Shown here in pieces: positions 6,401 through 8,668 of a DNA stretch of 8,668 nt. The stretch's first letter is position 1; each line of letters starts with the position of its first letter. Source of the stretch: an uncultured Bdellovibrio sp. (GTDB lineage Bacteria > Bdellovibrionota > Bdellovibrionia > Bdellovibrionales > Bdellovibrionaceae); contig CALMPX010000319.1 of assembly GCA_937871355.1 (NCBI GenBank), forward strand, positions 1 through 8,668. Reading direction: 5' to 3'. The notes beneath the pieces are model-generated. The model did no database searches. It was given only the letters and a program-made list of their open reading frames with translations, and was not told the origin of the DNA. The translations under genes and the position numbers were made by a program.

Positions 6401-6628
6401 TTAATTAAGTGCTGTTTTAATGGTTAAAGCATGAACTTCGCCGGTTTTTAATTCAGGACCGAAAGCCGCCATAACATGTTGGTGTTGTTCAATGCGTGAC
6501 ATACCTTTGAAGACCGGACTTTTAACACTGACTTGCCAGTGATCTGATGTGCCCGTTAGATCGTGGACATGGATCTCGGCACCGGGATAAGTTTCTTGCA
6601 ATCTTTGAGTCATTTGTTCTATTGTCAT
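6401..6628 (-). CDS. BolA family protein (BolA2/IbaG-like)
   Basis: A 75-residue BolA-fold protein, shorter than E. coli BolA and closer to the IbaG/BOLA2 type. Visible blocks are VHDLTGTSDHWQV (the variable metal-binding loop, then strand), SPVFKGMSRIEQHQHV (helix with the family F-x-G-x-S) and the closing EVHALTIKT, whose invariant His ligates the cluster shared with CGFS glutaredoxins. It probably acts in the cytoplasm in Fe-S cluster trafficking or iron signalling with the next gene's product. I start at ATG 6628 because family homology begins there. An in-frame ATG at 6676 would add 16 residues unlike the family and run into the divergent gene. No Shine-Dalgarno precedes ATG 6628; a promoter placing the transcript start at the ATG is possible. 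Confidence 0.88.
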   Translation of the reverse strand: MTIEQMTQRLQETYPGAEIHVHDLTGTSDHWQVSVKSPVFKGMSRIEQHQHVMAAFGPELKTGEVHALTIKTALN

Positions 6629-6631
6629 GAG

Positions 6632-8452
6632 ATGATTTTTACCAAATTGTCGCAGGCTATGCAAGCGCTCAAGCAAGAAGCCCGAGGGGCCTTTAAAGAC
6701 TTCGGCACCTTAGTGTTTCTCAACGTTATTTTATACCTTTTGATTCGTGTTTTTTTCTATATTTGGAATTATAGCCAATTAAAATCACTTTCAGCGATAG
6801 ATTTAATCTATACAATACGCACAGGAATGCTGTTTGATCTGGCTGTGTCGGGGCCGATTTGTGCTTTATTGATGATCGTTTGGCTCTGGGCGCCTCGCAT
6901 TTTGCGACTTATTCTGACCACGGTGATTCTTCTCGGTCATTCATTTTTAATCAGCCTCAGCGTCGCTGATACGGTCATGATCAACTTTATGGGACGGCGA
7001 TTCACCATCAATTCGCTCTATCTGATCGGTGAAGGTAAGACGTCGAACTGGCTCGAATTTTACCAGGTATTTATTTTTGGTGTAATCGTTGTGACTGGTT
7101 ATTTTTACCTGTCTTTTAAAATTTTAGAAAAAGATGAAAATCAAAAATCAAAAATGTTGATGACACCGAAAATTTTTTTCACATTCTTATTTTTAAGTTG
7201 TGCCGTCGTCTTAGGGCGAGGTGGTTTTCAGCAAAAACCGATCAGTTTTATTAATGCCAAAATCATCAATCATCCTTTTGCACATCAGCTGATTCTGAAT
7301 TCAGGATTTACTTTTATAAAAAGTATCGGACGACCGCAAATCGAACGAGTCCATTATTTTGATCAAAAAGAAATGTTCAAACTTTTAAATTTAGATCCTA
7401 CACTTTATACTAAGTCCAAAATAAAGCCTCAAAAATTAAATGTCGTTTTAGTCATCGTTGAAAGTTTATCTTCAGAATATCTCAGCCCGAAAATCACTCC
7501 TTTTTTAACTGATCTTTCAAAAAAAGGTGTTCTGTTTAATCCGGCCTATGCCAACGGTCGTCGATCTGTGGAAGGTCTAGCCGCGTTGTTGTCGGGAATT
7601 CCATCACTGATGGAAGAATCATTTATCAACTCGGAATTTGCCACGAATGATTTTGTGGGACTAGGCACTTTATTAAAAACGCAAGGTTATCAGACCAGCT
7701 TCTTTCACGGAGCGCAAAATGGAAGTATGCGCTTTGATTCCTTCACTAAAGCCGCCGGATTTGATCAGTACTTTGGAAAAAATGAATTTAACGACAACAC
7801 CCAAGACGACGAAGCCTGGGGTATTTACGATGATCCTTTTTTGAATTTTGCTTGTGGAAAAATGTCAGACTTTAAATCACCATTCTCATCTGTCATTTTC
7901 ACTTTAACGTCCCACGTTCCGTATCATTTGCCTTTAGATTTTAAACAAAAAATCGAAAACAGTGATTTAAAAAATGAAGTTTCTATTTTAAAATCGATCA
8001 ACTATACCGATGAGGCCCTGAAAAACTTTTTCCACTGTGCCCAGTTACAACCATGGTATAGCAATACATTATTTATTATTTTGGGAGATCACACCGGACC
8101 TGATTTAAAATCTGATGCTGATTTTAAATCAAAATTTGAAATTCCTATTTTATTTTATACTCAAGATGTTAAAAAATTGCAGGGATTATCGAACCAACAA
8201 TTAGCCCAGCAAATTGACATTTTGCCGACCTTGACCGACCTCATCGGTATACCACTTCTGAATAAAAACCATTTAGCCCGATCACTTTACGAGCCTGGCA
8301 AAAAGGTGGTCCCGCTGTTTTCGGATCAAAGGTATGAACTTGTCACCGACATGGATAAATCTTCTAACGAAGACCGTTTAAAAGCGATACGACAGTATTT
8401 CAGCTCCGGTTTGTACGACAACCGGTTGTATTTTCCGCCTCAAAGCAAATAA
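6632..8452 (+). CDS. LtaS-like membrane sulfatase/phosphoglycerol transferase family protein
   Basis: A 606-residue inner-membrane enzyme. About five hydrophobic helices (26-46, 67-87, 92-112, 144-164, 180-196) are followed by a periplasmic alkaline-phosphatase-fold domain from about 265. Metal and active-site residues of the LtaS/sulfatase family are visible: E277 in VIVESLSSEY, the nucleophile position as S312 in NGRRSVEGL where LtaS has Thr, H428 in LTSHVPYH, and D486-H487 in LGDHTGP. Relatives transfer phosphoglycerol or phosphoethanolamine from lipids to glycans or lipoteichoic acid. In a Gram-negative this points to modification of a periplasmic glycan or lipid; the substrate is not readable. 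ATG 6632 is taken because the membrane domain follows it and the upstream extension from 6563 lies inside bolA. ATG 6659 (AGG just before it) is an alternative. It diverges from bolA with only 3 bases between the starts. Confidence 0.85.
   Translation: MIFTKLSQAMQALKQEARGAFKDFGTLVFLNVILYLLIRVFFYIWNYSQLKSLSAIDLIYTIRTGMLFDLAVSGPICALLMIVWLWAPRILRLILTTVILLGHSFLISLSVADTVMINFMGRRFTINSLYLIGEGKTSNWLEFYQVFIFGVIVVTGYFYLSFKILEKDENQKSKMLMTPKIFFTFLFLSCAVVLGRGGFQQKPISFINAKIINHPFAHQLILNSGFTFIKSIGRPQIERVHYFDQKEMFKLLNLDPTLYTKSKIKPQKLNVVLVIVESLSSEYLSPKITPFLTDLSKKGVLFNPAYANGRRSVEGLAALLSGIPSLMEESFINSEFATNDFVGLGTLLKTQGYQTSFFHGAQNGSMRFDSFTKAAGFDQYFGKNEFNDNTQDDEAWGIYDDPFLNFACGKMSDFKSPFSSVIFTLTSHVPYHLPLDFKQKIENSDLKNEVSILKSINYTDEALKNFFHCAQLQPWYSNTLFIILGDHTGPDLKSDADFKSKFEIPILFYTQDVKKLQGLSNQQLAQQIDILPTLTDLIGIPLLNKNHLARSLYEPGKKVVPLFSDQRYELVTDMDKSSNEDRLKAIRQYFSSGLYDNRLYFPPQSK
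6636..6664 (-). promoter_or_regulatory. Candidate promoter of the bolA-grxD cluster, possibly leaderless
   Basis: On the minus strand TTGCAT (6664-6659), a 17-base spacer and TAAAAA (6641-6636) lie 7 bases before the bolA ATG. Initiation would then fall on the ATG itself. Each hexamer matches the consensus at only 4 of 6 positions. The missing Shine-Dalgarno before bolA fits this arrangement. The site lies inside the 5' coding part of the divergent LtaS-like gene. Confidence 0.3.
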
Positions 8453-8492
8453 ATGGGGATTCGGGTTAGTTTATAAAATGCATACTTAAAAT

Positions 8493-8524
8493 TTCATAAT
8501 ATATAGATATTGTCTATACAATAT
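8493..8524 (+). promoter_or_regulatory. brnT promoter with inverted-repeat operator candidate
   Basis: A perfect 7-base inverted repeat ATATTGT-CTAT-ACAATAT occupies 8507-8524. A second overlapping one, TATAGA-TATTG-TCTATA, spans 8502-8518. They cover a plausible promoter: TTCATA (8493-8498), an 18-base spacer and TACAAT (8517-8522). BrnT/BrnA operons are known to be repressed by the ribbon-helix-helix antitoxin BrnA, so this is a likely operator. The binding itself is inference. Confidence 0.5.
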
Positions 8525-8535
8525 GATAGGATAGT

Positions 8536-8668
8536 ATGGGTTTAGAGTTTACGTGGGATGAGGAAAAGAACAGAGAAAATCAGACGAAACATGGAGTTAT
8601 TTTTGAGGAAGCTGTATATGTTTTTAATCAGGACACAAATTACGAGTACGACCAGGAGCATTCTACTT
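8536..8668 (+). CDS. brnT: BrnT-family ribonuclease toxin (partial)
   Basis: The first 44 codons of a BrnT toxin, running off the window end. The start MGLEFTWDEEKNRENQTKHG followed by VIFEEAVYVF matches the family opening (FEWDxxKxxxNxxKHGVxFExAxxVF), including the Trp-Asp, the Asn-x-x-Lys-His-Gly core and the Phe-Glu-Glu-Ala helix. BrnT is a RelE-like ribonuclease that inhibits translation and is neutralised by BrnA, normally encoded just downstream and not visible here. The ATG has AGGA 4 bases upstream. The missing C-terminal half carries the remaining catalytic residues (Arg and His positions), so intactness cannot be judged. It follows the LtaS-like gene by 83 bases on the same strand but has its own promoter candidate, so it is probably an independent accessory unit. 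Confidence 0.83.
   Translation, partial: MGLEFTWDEEKNRENQTKHGVIFEEAVYVFNQDTNYEYDQEHST

Noticed and set aside
6563..6631. Upstream start for the LtaS-like gene
   Set aside because: The extra 23 residues are encoded inside bolA and add nothing family-like.
6629..6676. 16-residue N-terminal extension of BolA
   Set aside because: Not BolA-like, and it overlaps the divergent gene; family homology begins at ATG 6628.
1..8668. tRNA, rRNA, CRISPR array or insertion sequence
   Set aside because: No cloverleaf, spaced direct repeats or transposase-like frame was seen; nearly all bases are covered by conserved genes.

Overview
The window is moderately AT-rich, tightly packed chromosomal DNA from a Gram-negative bacterium. 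The gene set suggests a Bdellovibrionota or other deltaproteobacteria-like lineage: an NtrC-type sigma-54 activator, phospholipid synthesis genes, a BolA/CGFS-glutaredoxin pair and a periplasm-facing LtaS-like enzyme. This placement is inference; no rRNA or marker gene is present. No gap between genes exceeds about 85 bases.

Four regions can be read. (1) Bases 1-3156, minus strand: an overlapping four-gene cluster, in transcription order a sigma-54-dependent response regulator, a divergent CdsA-like phosphatidate cytidylyltransferase, a PlsC-type lysophosphatidate acyltransferase, and the first 28 codons of a probable MBL-fold hydrolase. PlsC and CdsA catalyse consecutive steps from lysophosphatidic acid to CDP-diacylglycerol. 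(2) Bases 3219-4460, plus strand: serA, transcribed divergently from the regulator. Its reading frame is cut by an in-frame TAG inside the C-terminal ACT domain, but the missing 41 codons follow intact in the same frame. (3) Bases 4477-6628, minus strand: bolA, a CGFS monothiol glutaredoxin gene, a DUF2892/YgaP-like membrane protein gene, and a GlcD/D-2-hydroxyglutarate dehydrogenase-type FAD oxidase gene that converges on serA and carries a 16-base A run in its coding strand. (4) Bases 6632-8667, plus strand: an LtaS-like alkaline-phosphatase-fold membrane enzyme, starting 3 bp from the divergent bolA start, then the beginning of a BrnT toxin gene behind an inverted-repeat operator candidate.

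Functionally, SerA and the FAD oxidase are probably coupled. SerA can discard electrons by reducing 2-oxoglutarate to D-2-hydroxyglutarate, which a D-2-hydroxyglutarate dehydrogenase re-oxidises. BolA and the CGFS glutaredoxin form an iron-sulfur handling pair. No wholly new multi-gene system is evident. The strongest anomalies are the serA amber codon, the A16 tract in the oxidase gene, the altered signature residues of the CdsA-like protein, and the very short divergent junctions, which lack Shine-Dalgarno sequences and suggest leaderless starts.
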